From Diogma glabrata (lineage: Eukaryota; Arthropoda; Insecta; Diptera; Cylindrotomidae), in the NCBI GenBank assembly GCA_963693315.1, contig OY856188.1:197957758-198021757 (forward strand): a stretch of 64,000 bases of DNA, in the 5' to 3' direction. Of the stretch, positions 12,286 to 23,199 are shown one piece after another. Positions within the stretch are counted from its first letter, which is position 1. Each line of letters begins with the position of its first letter. Position numbers and translations under genes: made by a program. The notes under the pieces were generated by a model. That model worked only from the letters and a program-made list of their open reading frames with translations. It was not told where the DNA came from and did no database searches.

Positions 12286-12672
12286 ATGTTATCTGAATTT
12301 CAGGAATATTTTGATGCTGCGAAACGAGAAATAAAATCACCTAGAACTACAAGTTGGCTCTCTATACATCCATCCATTTTAAACATATTAAAAAAATTGA
12401 GATGTTTGGTACACTATTATATTTCTGAGCAGTTGTTTACGTATCGAAAAAGAGCTAATACAATTTTAAAATTTTTTGAAAATCACGAAATCAAGACATA
12501 TTTACTTCTTTTAAAAAATGTCCTTCTTTTAGCAGTTCTTTCTTATTCCACAAGTTGTATGGAGAATCGAAACAATAGTAATATATTGTGTAAGTATTTA
12601 ATGCAATATTTTATTTCTCAAGGAGAAGTTTACGATGTGAGCGAGGCACGAGCGAGCATTACAAATTTTTGA
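12286..12672 (+). pseudogene. hAT transposase-like fragment
   Basis: A 128-residue ORF with the pattern seen in the central and late part of hAT/ZMYM-type transposases: a conserved TSWLSIHPSILNIL block (family TRWLSLHPAVERVL-like), a KFFENHEIKTYLLLLKNVL block (family LYFLFLEFVLPLF-like) and LCKYLMQYFIS. The N-terminal zinc finger, the catalytic acidic residues and the C-terminal dimerisation domain are not found in frame, so this is a relic. The identity is recognised by pattern, not by search. Its position between hAT-like ends supports it. Confidence 0.6.
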
Positions 12673-13088
12673 GAGAGTAAAATTCATTAAAAACGAACCC
12701 AATACAACGTTTTAGCCTGCCGATAGAGTAACATTTATTAATTTAAATTGAATTATTTTAAAATTTGTTGAGAAAACAAGTAAAACGAATAAAGAAAAAC
12801 ATCAAATTTTATTATGTTTTTTTGAATAATTAATTTCAAACAATTAAATAAATTTGATTCAATTTCGATATCTATTTAATTATTTGGTATTTTGAAAATG
12901 AAAAGTCTATGAAAAGCCTAATGAAAGCCCTACCTGAAGGCCCATCAAATTTTATACTAATTGGAAACCAAAAAACAATCTTTTGAGAATTTAATTCAAT
13001 TCTCATAGTAGTCTTTGCCTTTTCTAATATTCGAGAGAGGGACATGCGCTTCAGTTTGAATTGACTGTTTTTTATATAATCAGTACAT

Positions 13089-13256
13089 CTATTCCGGCAT
13101 TTCTCTGGGAATTAAGAATTGAGAAAAAAGTGCAATAAATGAAATAACGAAATATTTTCTTATACGAATTTGTTATTTCCCGCGGCACGGAATACTAGTT
13201 ATGAAAAATTGCTACAATTTATTTCTCAATTCCTATTTCACAATGTATCGGAATAG
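13089..13256. mobile_element. Small inverted-repeat element in the hAT relic
   Basis: CTATTCCGGCATT at 13089 mirrors the complement ending CGGAATAG at 13256. Further in, GAATTGAGAAA mirrors TTTCTCAATTC. About 168 bp, with no clear target duplication. Confidence 0.5.
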
Positions 13257-13679
13257 GGCTACAGGTCAAAAATGTTTGCTTTTAATTTTTTATAACATGC
13301 AATCAAATTTTATAAAATAAAATAAAATTTATTTCAGCATTCAATACAATCAAATAAATTGTTTTATTGTGTTCCGCCACATTCGCGGTACAGAATAAAA
13401 TTAACAGCTGTTTGTTTTATTCTAAGACTAATAACGTACACAAATATAGTTGTAAAAAACAGAGATAAACCTATATTTATAGTTGTCGGGAGGATATTTG
13501 TGGTGGTTTTTGAAGTTTTTTGGATAAATAATTTAATTTATATGTATATTTTTATTGAAAACTTGATGGAAATTTCTGAGGTTTTTTTCCTTAAAAAAAA
13601 CGGGAAAAATCGGGTGTTTTCGATACGTCAACGGGAAATTCGTTTTTGAAAATCTGGCATCACTGCTTTCCAGTTATCG

Positions 13680-14740
13680 GAAGATGGGTATGCCTTATAC
13701 GCTTTAAAAGACAAGTCACGAAGATTATGGATATTAAGCATCTCAGGAGTTAAGGTGATAGTGTTAGGAGATGGTGGTAGGAAAAAGAGGAGAGGAGCAT
13801 GTTTATCGTGAATGGTACGAAGAAGGTTATTGAGAAACTGAAGTTTGGATTCGGAATCCGTTGAGATATCATCGTTGAGAAGATCCATGTTTATGTTCTT
13901 ATAGTCGTGATAGAGGACAGGAGTTAGATTATAGACCTTGTTAAGGTTGAGGGAGGTGAATATAAATGCATGTGCGGAAATACCAAGTACCCAGAACTGG
14001 TCACTAAATAAGGGAAGAGAAGGATCGTTGACCAGGGAGAAGTCAATGCAGGAACCTGAAGAAGAGTTATGGGCTTGATGGGTTGGGGAATTATTGTGTA
14101 CAATTTAGAGGCTAAGACGAGAACAGATATCAGTTGTTTTGGATAAAGCCCTCCACTCTATCCAAAACAACTGATATCTGTTCTCGTTCATTTAGGATAT
14201 TGGTGTTGAAGTCGCCAAGGAGGATGATATATGGAAACTGGTTAGAATACGGGGAAATAATGTTTTCAATTAGAGCGAAGTTGCCTATGCAGAGGTTTAT
14301 TTGAAGGTTTAAATAAAATTTAACATAAAATTTAACAAAACATTTAACCCCCTAAGCAGACCTGAACAAAAATTGCTTCTGCATCAGAATCGTTATAGGT
14401 AAAATTTTTTTTAGATTTCAGCTTTTTGTTCACGTATAGAGCAACCCCACCACCCCTTTTTTAGGGACGAACGTGACGATGGATACGATAGCCTGCTACA
14501 TCAACAGCAGAGTTAGTAACGTATGATTTAAGCCAAGTCTCTGAGACACCAACGAAATCAAGGAAGGAACCAGAAAAATTGATCTAATTTCTTCGAGCTT
14601 GGAGGAGGATGCGCAAGGCTTGAGGCCTTGGGCGTTAAAGTGACTTACATGGGGAAGAAAGGTAAAGATAGAGAGAGAGTAAGAGATAGAAGAATTATAG
14701 TAGGCATTTTCATGCAAGGGAAGTGGGGCAATCAAATTCG
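13680..14740 (-). pseudogene. LINE-B ORF2 endonuclease (APE-type) domain, frameshifted
   Basis: This is the nuclease that nicks the target DNA for LINE insertion. On the minus strand: HFNAQGLKPCASSSKLEEI (N-terminal Asn motif), LDFVGVSETWLKSYV (catalytic Glu in SETWL), AGYRIHRHVRP, GGGVALYVNKKLKS, YIILLGDFNTNIL (LGDFN motif) and a final SAHAF where the family has SDH-x. The domain is spread over two or three frames, and a 28-bp inverted duplication (14118-14186) replaces part of it. The linker towards the RT (13628-13888) reads MDLLNDDISTDSESK... and is cut by the hAT insertion. Confidence 0.8.
14118..14186. repeat. Perfect 28-bp hairpin
   Basis: 14118-14145 and 14159-14186 are exact complements around a 13-nt loop. 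The right arm continues the LINE-B endonuclease sequence; the left arm is an inverted copy of it. This is a local inverted duplication and not a transposon end. Confidence 0.9.
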
Positions 14741-14830
14741 AGAGGGGGTCCGTTCAGAGAAAAGATAGATACTAGAAGACCGAATATAGAAGCCGGAGTT
14801 GAGTTTAGATTTTTGAAGGGATCAAGAATA

Positions 14831-15700
14831 TTAATCCAAGGAGGATAGGACTTGAGAAAAATAATCACTGAAGTGTATACGATTATTGAGATTGAGAGAA
14901 GGGAAAATCTCAGCGATAGAAATTACCTTTTTGTTGAAATAGACCTTCATAACAGGATCACGGGCTTTAATAGAAGAGAATTGAAGAAGCATAATGGATT
15001 TATTCTTCGAGAACCATAAACAAGAAGAAAGTGAAGAAAGATCAAAACTTGGCAGAAGATGTAGAAGCAGCGAATGCAAGGGTGCTGGAAGGTCGGTAGA
15101 GGAAGGAAAGCCCGTAACTAATATGTCACGACCCCTATGTTCACAAAGTAAGCGTATATTTTGGAGCTTCAGGTCTTGGAGTTCACTAGACAAAGGATCG
15201 AGGCTTTGGTTGATAAAAGGTCTGATGGTTAGGCCGGGGTTAGCCTTAAAGGCTGAAAAGTCATCGGAGAGATGGGTCTGCTCTGAGAGAATAAATATCT
15301 TTTTTGATTGATAGAAGATCATCATGAAGAATTTTGATAGTAGAAACAAGTTCAGAGAACTGGTTATTATTGGGGAGGTCAGCAAGTCTATCGTGTATTA
15401 GAGAGAGTTGCTGAGAGATCTCAGAGTTAGACGGCTCGGAATAATGGTTTTTTTTACACGTTAAATTTGTTTTTGTTTTTTGGGCAGTCGGCACAGTAAC
15501 AGGAGAGAGATTTATCGGAGCCGAATTTGGAGAATTCAAGCGAGGAGAGATTAGAGCAAGCTTGGTGAAGCCAAGACGAGCAAGAGTCGCATTGGATACA
15601 ATTGGAGTTATCGGAAATTGGGAGCTTACAGCTAGGACAACTGTTGGAGGGTTGAGGTATTATGACGGAGTAAGAGAAAAGGAAGGTGTGGAAAGGGTAA
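14831..15700 (-). pseudogene. LINE-B ORF1 with PHD finger
   Basis: ORF1 proteins of some LINE clades bind element RNA and may bind chromatin. On the minus strand at ~15645-15480 the frame reads CPSCKLPI, then CIQCDSCSSWLHQAC and CYCADC, giving a Cys4-His-Cys3 PHD-type pattern. A frameshift in an A-run follows. The next frame gives a helical stretch (SEISQQLSLIHDRLADL...KILHDDLLSIKKDIYSLR) and, after another shift, a C-terminal domain with LKLQNIRLLCEHRGRDILVT, FSSIKARDPVMKVYF and FPSLNLNNRIHFSDYF, matching the usual ORF1 tail. No start codon was found upstream of the PHD, so the 5' end may be truncated. Confidence 0.75.
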
Positions 15701-16685
15701 GGATCTTAAGCAAAGGATGCAAGAAGGGAAAAAGATAGGTATGAGGATGTGGTATTAATTAATAAATAGAACCAAGTTCTATAGTAAAAGAGTGAGTATA
15801 TATTGAAAGAGAATTAAGCTATATAGATTAAATCATAAGAAAAAATGCAACAATTATGAATATTGAACAAAATGACTAATATAATACGAAAATTATATAG
15901 AACAAAAATATTAGCAATAACTAGTCAGAAAACAATACAAATCTTATGCTATGACCTTCGAGAAAAAAAATAAAGATTTTTCCTTAATTTGGGTATTGAT
16001 AAGCCAGTCAATTTGATGATCCGATGTGCGATTATACGTGTATTACAGCAAATTTAAAAATATAATAAAGAATGATGAATAACAGCAACCACCGAAAGAA
16101 TAAGAAATGTTTACTCTATTCTAGTATCTTATGGTAGTGTAGTTGATGATCAGTGTGCTTAAGATCTGGTACACTTAGCGTGATGTCACAATGACGTAAA
16201 TGTGTTTTCTGGGATGTGACAAAATTGAATAATTATCTCTGAAAAAATACAATCTAAGATAATTAATCCTTTAACGTATATTGGAATTGATGTGAGGCAG
16301 CAAAATACAAGCAGTTGATAAGTGTGTTTTCAATAGTTCACGGAGAACATGTGTGAAGATTCCAGAAGAAAGAGGAAATAACCACATTTTAATATAAATA
16401 TACACAATCAATCGTAAAAATGAGAAATGTACGATATATGTTATGCCAAAGTATGTTCATAGACTGCAATAAACTCCGACGGAAGTTATTTGATTATTTT
16501 ATGCCAATAAAACTGATGCTCTAGTTTAATATAGGGAAATTTTTTTTTATAATTGCGTAGGTTGTAGGTTGACAATCTTGATAGTATCTTGCAGTGAGCT
16601 TAGGTAAGATAAGACATGCCAATCTTGAGTGTATTACAACAAAGTTGAAAGTTTTGTAAAAATAGATGACGAACGGCAACCAATG
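15701..16685. other. No gene recognised; diverged direct repeat
   Basis: AT-rich sequence. A segment around 16020-16100 (gtgtattacagcaaatttaaa...gatgaataacagcaacca) recurs in degenerate form around 16609-16684, just before the MITE, suggesting an old direct repeat. A 65-codon minus ORF (16521-16718) looks random. Confidence 0.45.
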
Positions 16686-17177
16686 TGTCGCGTTCTTTTT
16701 CTTAACATTTTCTAACATTGTTAAAATGTCATAAAATTGTGTTGAAACGTCATGTTAAGTTTTGTCGACAATGTTGATTTATAATTTAAGAACGACAAAA
16801 TATTAGACTTTTGATCTGTCAAAAATAAATTTGTTCTATTTGAGCACATAAATTAAATATATCAAAATTATTTAGTTTATATATAATAAAACTCAATTGC
16901 GAAACACAAAAACAAGAAATTGTAGTTACGAATCTCTTAATTACAAACATTTTGACAGATAAATAGATCACAACATACCATTTGACATAACAACATTCTA
17001 TAATTCATGTCTAGGAGGTGAGTTGGAAATTGTTACAAAATGTTAACTTTTGACAGTTTAACATTGAATTTAGGAACGACATCATGACGTCATTTTGTTA
17101 CACAATGTTAAAATTATTGAATTAAAGAACGACGAAAGTTAACAATAGTCAACATTGTCGAGAAAAAGAACGCGACA
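16686..17177. mobile_element. 492-bp MITE with ATG target duplication
   Basis: Ends TGTCGCGTTCTTTTT (16686) and the complement AAAAAGAACGCGACA (to 17177), flanked by ATG at 16683-16685 and 17178-17180. Inside are many TTAACATTGT / ACAATGTTAA motifs in both orientations, so each half can fold. No ORF. Confidence 0.8.
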
Positions 17178-17672
17178 ATGGTGAACATAAGTCATAACTT
17201 GACTTTGACAAACCTCACTTTAATGACAAAATTCACTCGTAACATGAAAAATGTACGTTGTATGATAAACAAATAAAAGATTGATTATTACACTTTCAAT
17301 AAAGTTGTCTACTGATAGCTAGGTATTAATTATTAATAGCATAATGTAACTTCCACTATTAAAATAACATGGTGATGAACTTTCTCACTTATTAGAAGAA
17401 TCGCCTCAAACTGCAATCAACTATTATTACTACTAATTTTTAGTTAAAATTAATGTTAGAATATAGGAAGAATTAATAATTAGTAATTAATTATAATTAT
17501 TGAATAAAAACTTGTTGAATAAATGACAAACACACACACGCATGTAATGCCGTAATGCCATTTTAACGCTTATATTTCTAAAAGTAGAGTTACACTACAT
17601 GAAATACGTTACATTATCAATGACTAGTTTTTTTGACGTAGTTTGCCTAAGAAAATCAGAGACAGATGAGCA
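17178..17672. other. No gene recognised
   Basis: AT-rich spacer between two MITEs; nothing recognisable on either strand. Confidence 0.6.
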
Positions 17673-18205
17673 CCCTGGTTAAAAATTCCAATTCAAACCT
17701 ATTAAATCCTATTAAATCCAATATAATTTCAATAGGATTAAATCGGATTGAATTGGTTTAATAGGAAGACTTCGATCTACCAATTAAAATTCAATCGGAA
17801 TGAATGGGATTCAACAGGAAAAGAGATTCTGGAGGATTCTAATGGAAATTTCCAATTGAATTTCAATCGAAAATTAATAGATTCAATAGGAAAAGAGAAC
17901 TTAGAAAAAATTAAAGTATCTTATGAATTTAACAGGATTTAATTGGAAAAGATTTAATTGGAATGAATAGGATTAATTGGAATTCTGCAATGGAAATTTC
18001 CAATTAATTCCTATTTATATACATTTCCTATAGAATCCTATCCATTCCGGTTGAAAAATACAATAGAGATATTTAACGGGAATGAATAGGATTGTATTGG
18101 AAATAGATTTTTTGAATATGAATTAATTGAAAATTCCCAATGCAGAATTCCGATTAATCCAATTCATTTTTTTCAATTGGTTTCAATTGGAATGTTTAAC
18201 CAGGG
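17673..18205. mobile_element. Inverted-repeat element rich in AATTGGA/TCCAATT motifs
   Basis: CCCTGGTTAAA at 17673 mirrors TTTAACCAGGG ending at 18205. Between them, degenerate short motifs (caattgga, aataggattaa, tccaatt) repeat in both orientations throughout. The 64-codon ORF at 17748-17942 is a product of these motifs and not a gene. Target duplication unclear (possibly CA). Confidence 0.6.
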
Positions 18206-18613
18206 CAGTTAAACTTAAGAAGGTGTAATACCTTCATTGTAGAGGAGGTATAGTCTACTCTTAGCGACTATGACTATAAAGTATAAGTTGATCAAAGGCT
18301 GATTTACAAAAATTCTTAACAATGCTAATTTGAGTTTTTATTCTTACTCCTAAAGCATCTGTACAGTGATTGAGTATTTCCCTATATGTTGGGCGCTTGA
18401 CAATCGACAGCTTCGCTTTTTGTCTATTTGTAGCTCATACGATGATGGCTGGTGTCTATCCATCCTCTGTCGCAAATTATCTACGAGTAGTTCTGACTGT
18501 AGCTGGTTTAAATGATCTCTAGCAATTGTGTTATCTAGTGTGTACTGTCTTCTCTGTCATGTTAGTACTAAATGCCAAAAGTCCTAAATGCTGAGAAAAA
18601 ATTTAAACTTTAA

Positions 18614-18811
18614 GGCCCGCTATACACTTGAGCTAAGCTATGCGAACTATGCGAACTACGTTTTTTGTATATAACGTAATCAAATGGACGACTATACACT
18701 TGAGCTAAGCTATAAGCTTAGCTCAAGTGTATAGTCATCCATTTGATTACGGTATATACAAAAACATAGTTCACATAGTTCGCATAGCTTAGCTCAAGTG
18801 TATAGCGGGCC
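18614..18811. mobile_element. 198-bp near-perfect palindromic MITE, TAA duplication
   Basis: GGCCCGCTATACACTTGAGC at 18614 is complemented by the end at 18811, and almost the whole element is one hairpin centred near 18715. It is flanked by TAA (18611-18613, 18812-18814). It lies about 100 bp upstream of the polycystin start codon, so a transcript through it would form a strong stem. Confidence 0.9.
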
Positions 18812-18912
18812 TAACCGTTGAACTTTTTTATATCCAAGCATGTACTGAAAAATCAATTTTCAAATTTTAAACAAAATCCAGTTAGTACAAGTTTTATTAA
18901 TCTAAAATAATA

Positions 18913-20868
18913 ATGTCGTTTCTATATATAACACGAAACAAACAAAAATGGAACCAAAAGTATGGACAATTATCGGTAGGACATACTCTTCTTGAACTAT
19001 TTTTCTACATAATTTTTCTAATTACGGTTAGCATTGGTAAGAAGTTGTATTTATGCCTAAAATATATTTCTTGATTAGATTTTTAAAAATTTTCAGTCGC
19101 ATTTGGAATGTCTGGTTCAGCAGCATATTACTTTTCTCGTATGATGAATAGAAATTACATCGAACGTGAGTTTTCAACAAGCTTTGATCTAGAATTAGAT
19201 TACGATAGTATTTCATTAAGAGAAGAATTTTGGTTATATGCTGAACAAATTTTATTTCCTACTAGTAACTCATTCAGAAATATAAATGAAAGAACAAATA
19301 GCAATAAAAAACTTATTTTTGATGAAAATTTACTTATCGGTAACATAAGATTTCGCCAAATTCGTGTTCGTAATGATTCATGTTCTGTTCATATTTTATT
19401 TAAAAATCATTTTCATGAATGTTATGGTTCTTATTCAACGGCTAATGAGTTTAAACTAACGTTGGAACGGCCGAATGGAATTTGGAACTATCGAGATGCG
19501 AATTGGTCCGATACAAATACATGGGGTATGTATGCAACATATCCTGGAGGGGGTTATATTGAAGATATTTCAAACGATATTTTATCGTTGGAACGGATTA
19601 AATATTTAAAAGAAATTGGCTGGTTTGATCGTGGGACAAGAGTATTGTTTGTGGAATTCACCATTTATAATGCAAATAGCAATATATTTTGTATTGCAAA
19701 GTTGATAATTGAACAACCACCGTCTGGAGGAGTGCGTACATCACATGATTTTAGAACTGTCAAACTTTTACGTTTTGCATCAAAATATGATTATTTTGTT
19801 TTGATTTTTGAAGTTTTGTATGCGGTACAAGTTGTATGGTATACCATTGAAGAGCTGTATGAATTTTCTGCAGAAAAATTAAATTATTTTTCATCATTTT
19901 GGAACTGGATTGATCTTGGAATACTTACAATTTCTTACTCAACATTATCATTTTCCTTAATTCGTTATAAACTTATTAAAGATAAATTGAAGGAAATCGA
20001 TAAAACATCGAATGGTTTTATAGGATTTGGACGTATTGGATACCAACAGGTTTTGTATAACAATTCGATGGCAATTTGTATATTTCTTGTTTGGGTCAAG
20101 ATGCTAAAATTTATAAGCTTTAATCAATCGATGTTACAATTTAGTACAACTTTGAAAAGAGTAAATAGTTAAAAACAGATTCATGACTAAAATGGAATAT
20201 TAACATTATTTTTTACATTTTCAGTGTGCCAAAGATTTACTTGGATTTGGAGTAATGTTCTTTATAGTTTTTGTCGCTTTTGCACAATTAGGATTTATGC
20301 TTTTTGGAACAGAGAATAAAGACTTTATGAATTTTAAGATATCCATGTTTACGTTGATGCGAACAATTTTAGGCGATTTTGATTATTTAGGACTTGAAAA
20401 AACTAACCGTATACTTGGTCCGATTTATTTTATTACCTTTATTTTCTTTGTGTTCTTTGTTTTATTGGTAAATACTTCCAATATTTTTTATATATAAATA
20501 ATTCAAACTATCAAAATATTTAACAGAATATGTTCTTGGCCATTATAAACGATACCTATTCCGAAGTCAAATCAGAACCAGCACAAAATACGATCCATTT
20601 AGAAAACTATTTCATTGAACTGTATAATCGATTGTTTGGAAAATTTTGTAGAAAAAAACTCAAAATAAAACACGAAGATAGTGAAATAAAAATTAAATCA
20701 AAATCAGAAATCAATGATGATGGGAAAGAAAATGAACTGAAGAAATATTGCGAATATGAAATTTCTCGTATGCAGAAAAGAATTAAACTATTAGAAATCT
20801 CCATCGATGAAATTGTTTTTAAATTAGATAAATTAATAGCAAATCTTAGAAATAAAAAAAATAAATAA
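18913..20868 (+). CDS. Pkd2: Polycystin-2-like TRP cation channel
   Basis: Predicted four-exon gene for a Ca2+-permeable TRPP channel of cilia/flagella or ER membranes. Exons: 18913-19036, 19097-20160, 20225-20467, 20527-20868; introns of 60, 64 and 59 bp with GT-AG ends; 590 residues. The first helix is at ~27-49. The extracellular polycystin (TOP) domain follows, with the paired Cys137/Cys150 that correspond to the family disulfide, [10 protein letters not shown] (190-199) and [13 protein letters not shown] (217-229). S2-S5 follow ([20 protein letters not shown]). The pore helix and filter are RTILGD (442-447), with the family Leu-Gly-Asp. S6 reads [21 protein letters not shown]-terminal coiled coil (~550-588, [18 protein letters not shown]) matches the family. 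The EF-hand is not evident and the N-terminus is short; extra 5' exons are possible. Poly(A) signal AATAAA at 20971. Confidence 0.93.
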
Positions 20869-20970
20869 TATAATCATATTTTTTTACATTACTTCAATTA
20901 CGGATGAAAAGGTGGTTAGAAAGTCAAGCGTAATCCACTCCCTGTTGTTGATGTTTTAATTTGTGAATAT

Positions 20971-20976
20971 AATAAA
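20971..20976 (+). terminator. Polyadenylation signal of Pkd2
   Basis: AATAAA about 100 bp after the stop codon, in the 3' flank of the channel gene and before the start of the NDUFA4 gene. Confidence 0.6.
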
Positions 20977-21338
20977 ATAATTTAACAAAGCTGTAACTTC
21001 CAAAATTCGCATAATATATTTGTCTGAAAATTTATAAATTTTAATAATTATATAAGTAATAAAACAATAATAATTAAATATTTAATTTTAATATAAACAG
21101 TCAACGCATAACAAGCTTTCGATACCCGTCACTTTGATAAGCTTCTAAATTTGAAAATATCATTTGAATCGGTTATATTTTAATACCATCTACATTATGA
21201 ACCGCAAACTAAAAACAGTTTTCAATTTGATTTTGTAGTGTTTTACTTTGACTTATTTTTTTTATTAAAAATTTTCTGACATTGCGAAAAAACGTATTAT
21301 ATTTATCGAAGAGAAAAATAATATAAACTTTTACCAAA

Positions 21339-21765
21339 ATGATGCAAGGAATGGGATTTGCTAGCTTGAAAAAGCATCCTGCTGTAAGTGAATATAATAA
21401 ATAATCGTTTACTGATCATTAAAATAAAATTTAAATTAATTTTTTGACTGACTTACATAATTGTCTCATTTACGACGATGTACATTTTTCTAGTTAATTC
21501 CATTATACGTTTGTGTTGGGCTTGGAATGTTTGGTTCTTTGGGATATACCCTTCGATTGGCTCTACGTAACCCAGATGTTACATGGAATCGTGAAACAAA
21601 TCCAGAACCATGGCAAGAATATACTAATAAACAATACAAGGTAACATTTCTTCTTAAAATATATTAAGCAATAAAATGATTTTTATATGAAATTTGATTG
21701 ATTTGCAGTTCTATTCACCAATCAGAGATTATTCAAAGTCTGAAAGTCAAGCACCAAAATTTTAA
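21339..21765 (+). CDS. NDUFA4: NDUFA4 (B12D family) mitochondrial respiratory-chain subunit
   Basis: Predicted three-exon gene, 82 residues: exons 21339-21383, 21494-21640 and 21709-21765, all phase 0, with GT-AG introns. NDUFA4 is a single-pass inner-membrane protein first assigned to complex I and later placed with cytochrome c oxidase. Visible hallmarks: SLKKHPALIPLYVCVG (targeting and start of the membrane helix, ~10-25), the helix GLGMFGSLGYTLRLAL, then RNPDVTWNR, NPEPWQEY and KQYKFYSPIRDY, all close to the family consensus in order and spacing. Length matches insect homologues (about 80-84). Two start Met codons are adjacent (MM); either could be used. It lies 470 bp downstream of Pkd2 on the same strand. 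Poly(A) signal AATAAA at 21879. This looks like the housekeeping copy; divergent relatives are at 41.0 and 42.2 kb. Confidence 0.93.
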
Positions 21766-21878
21766 TAATAAAATTTGATTATCAAATATAATTTAACAAT
21801 GTGATGTAGAACAATCTCATAGCAGCAACGTTTTAAAGTTGTATAGCAGTTAAATATCTATAGCACTTTGATGTTTTA

Positions 21879-21884
21879 AATAAA
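21879..21884 (+). terminator. Polyadenylation signal of NDUFA4
   Basis: AATAAA 114 bp after the stop codon. Confidence 0.6.
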
Positions 21885-21889
21885 TTTAA

Positions 21890-23199
21890 GAAAAATCAAA
21901 TAATTTTTTTTGTAAAAATAAAATTTAATTTTTTTTTCGATTGGTTTGATATGCAATATAAATTACAGAATAGCTACTTAAAAGATAAAAATGTTATTTG
22001 TGTTATCTATAATCAACATACTTGAATTAAGTTAATATGAGCCGATAAAGATGGTTTACAAGCTTTGATATATTTTGATTGATTACGACATTATAATTAA
22101 TTCTATCACTAATTTAATCAGTTAAATTTTGGTGTGAATCAATTTATAGTAATTTTACAACAAACTTTTGGATCTTGTTATTACTAACTTTAACATTCAA
22201 ATTACTAAAATGATTTTATAGCTGCGGCCTATTTTTTTTGTCAACATCGATGTTTTACCAAAATTCCTTGGATTTCAGGATACATTAGAATTTTGAAAAC
22301 CGTGCATATAAAAAACCAAAGCATTACTTTTGTATGGTTGTTAAATTTATCAATTTTTACATAAATTCCAAAATATATATATTTTATAAGAATATAAACC
22401 GTTTATGCATGCTACTCCGTGCATGTACATACATATTATATTTTTAAAACTCAAAGCAAATTGACCATAGTTCTTATCCGTTATTAATGGTTATCTGGAT
22501 AAATGGATAATGGTCATCTGGTACCCCAATTTATACGTATAAATCAACTTAAGTAGGAGCTCTTAAAGCGGACTAAATTCAAAGAACACCATCCACAAGC
22601 AAAACTCATTTCTTCCTTGCGAAAATTTCAATCATTTTGATCAATTATATTATCGAAAAGGGAAATCCATGAAAATTACAAAACTAATACGAAAAACTCA
22701 TTCGAGCTCAAAAAGAGGCTACAACAGAAGATAAGGATGGAATGGAAGTAGCAAACTTATCAAAAGAATAAAACTGATCTGAAATGCATAAAAAAGAGCG
22801 ACAAAAAACAGAAGAGTCAAACACCAAATAAAAATCAACTGCATTACTGAAGACATTAGGCCGTTCTATATCATGCTAGAGAAGAAGGAGGTCAACGATA
22901 TCAGAACGGCCAAACTATTAAAAGAAAAAAATAGGCTGTAACGGGACACTCCCCAGATGTGAAACATAAAAGATGATAGACAAATTCATAAAATAAATTT
23001 TTTTAAATTTTACAAAACAAACACATGTTAAAAATGCCTTTAACTGAAACCAAATAATGAAAGCCACAAAAGGACTGCACGTACCTAACTACCTGTTACG
23101 TATAATAGCTATTTAATTCACAGGAATAACTCTGGTATATGATACCGAAGCAGGTTCAAAGTATACCAATACCGGGAACTAGGGAGCTCCAGGAATCAA
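21890..23199. other. No gene recognised; possibly LINE 5' region
   Basis: AT-rich spacer. From about 22560 base composition is more balanced and short ORFs with Lys/Glu-rich reading occur, possibly the decayed upstream part of the R1-like LINE that is recognisable from 23.2 kb; no motif proves it. Confidence 0.4.

Larger units (their letters stand above)
11965..13665. mobile_element. hAT-like DNA transposon remnant
   Basis: Terminal inverted repeats CAGTGTTGCCAGAT (11965) and its near complement ATCTGGCATCACTG (to 13665). The flanks ctttccac (11955-11962, two bases before the end) and ctttccag (13666-13673) look like an imperfect 8-bp target duplication, as expected for hAT. Runs of GGGATTTTTCCCG and CGGGAAA lie just inside both ends. 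The interior carries a hAT-like ORF (12286-12672) and a small MITE (13089-13256). Confidence 0.7.
8465..15700 (-). mobile_element. LINE-B: near-complete PHD-ORF1 non-LTR retrotransposon, decayed and interrupted
   Basis: Read on the minus strand from about 15.7 kb down to 8.46 kb: ORF1 with a PHD finger, a helical region and a C-terminal nucleic-acid-binding-like domain; then the ORF2 endonuclease, linker and reverse transcriptase. The order and the PHD ORF1 resemble the CR1/L2/Kiri/Daphne group; the clade assignment is inferred. It is broken by frameshifts and by insertions at 9425-9655 (approximate), 10316-11934 and 11965-13665. The 3'UTR appears to begin after the stop at 8483; the exact 3' end is not clear. 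Confidence 0.85.

Noticed and set aside
14994..15311. 105-codon + strand ORF
   Set aside because: Antisense of LINE-B ORF1, whose minus-strand text matches the family.
17748..17942. 64-codon ORF
   Set aside because: Built from the degenerate AATTGGA words of the inverted-repeat element.
20607..20804. 65-codon minus ORF rich in Ser/Phe
   Set aside because: Antisense shadow of the Lys/Glu-rich last exon of Pkd2.
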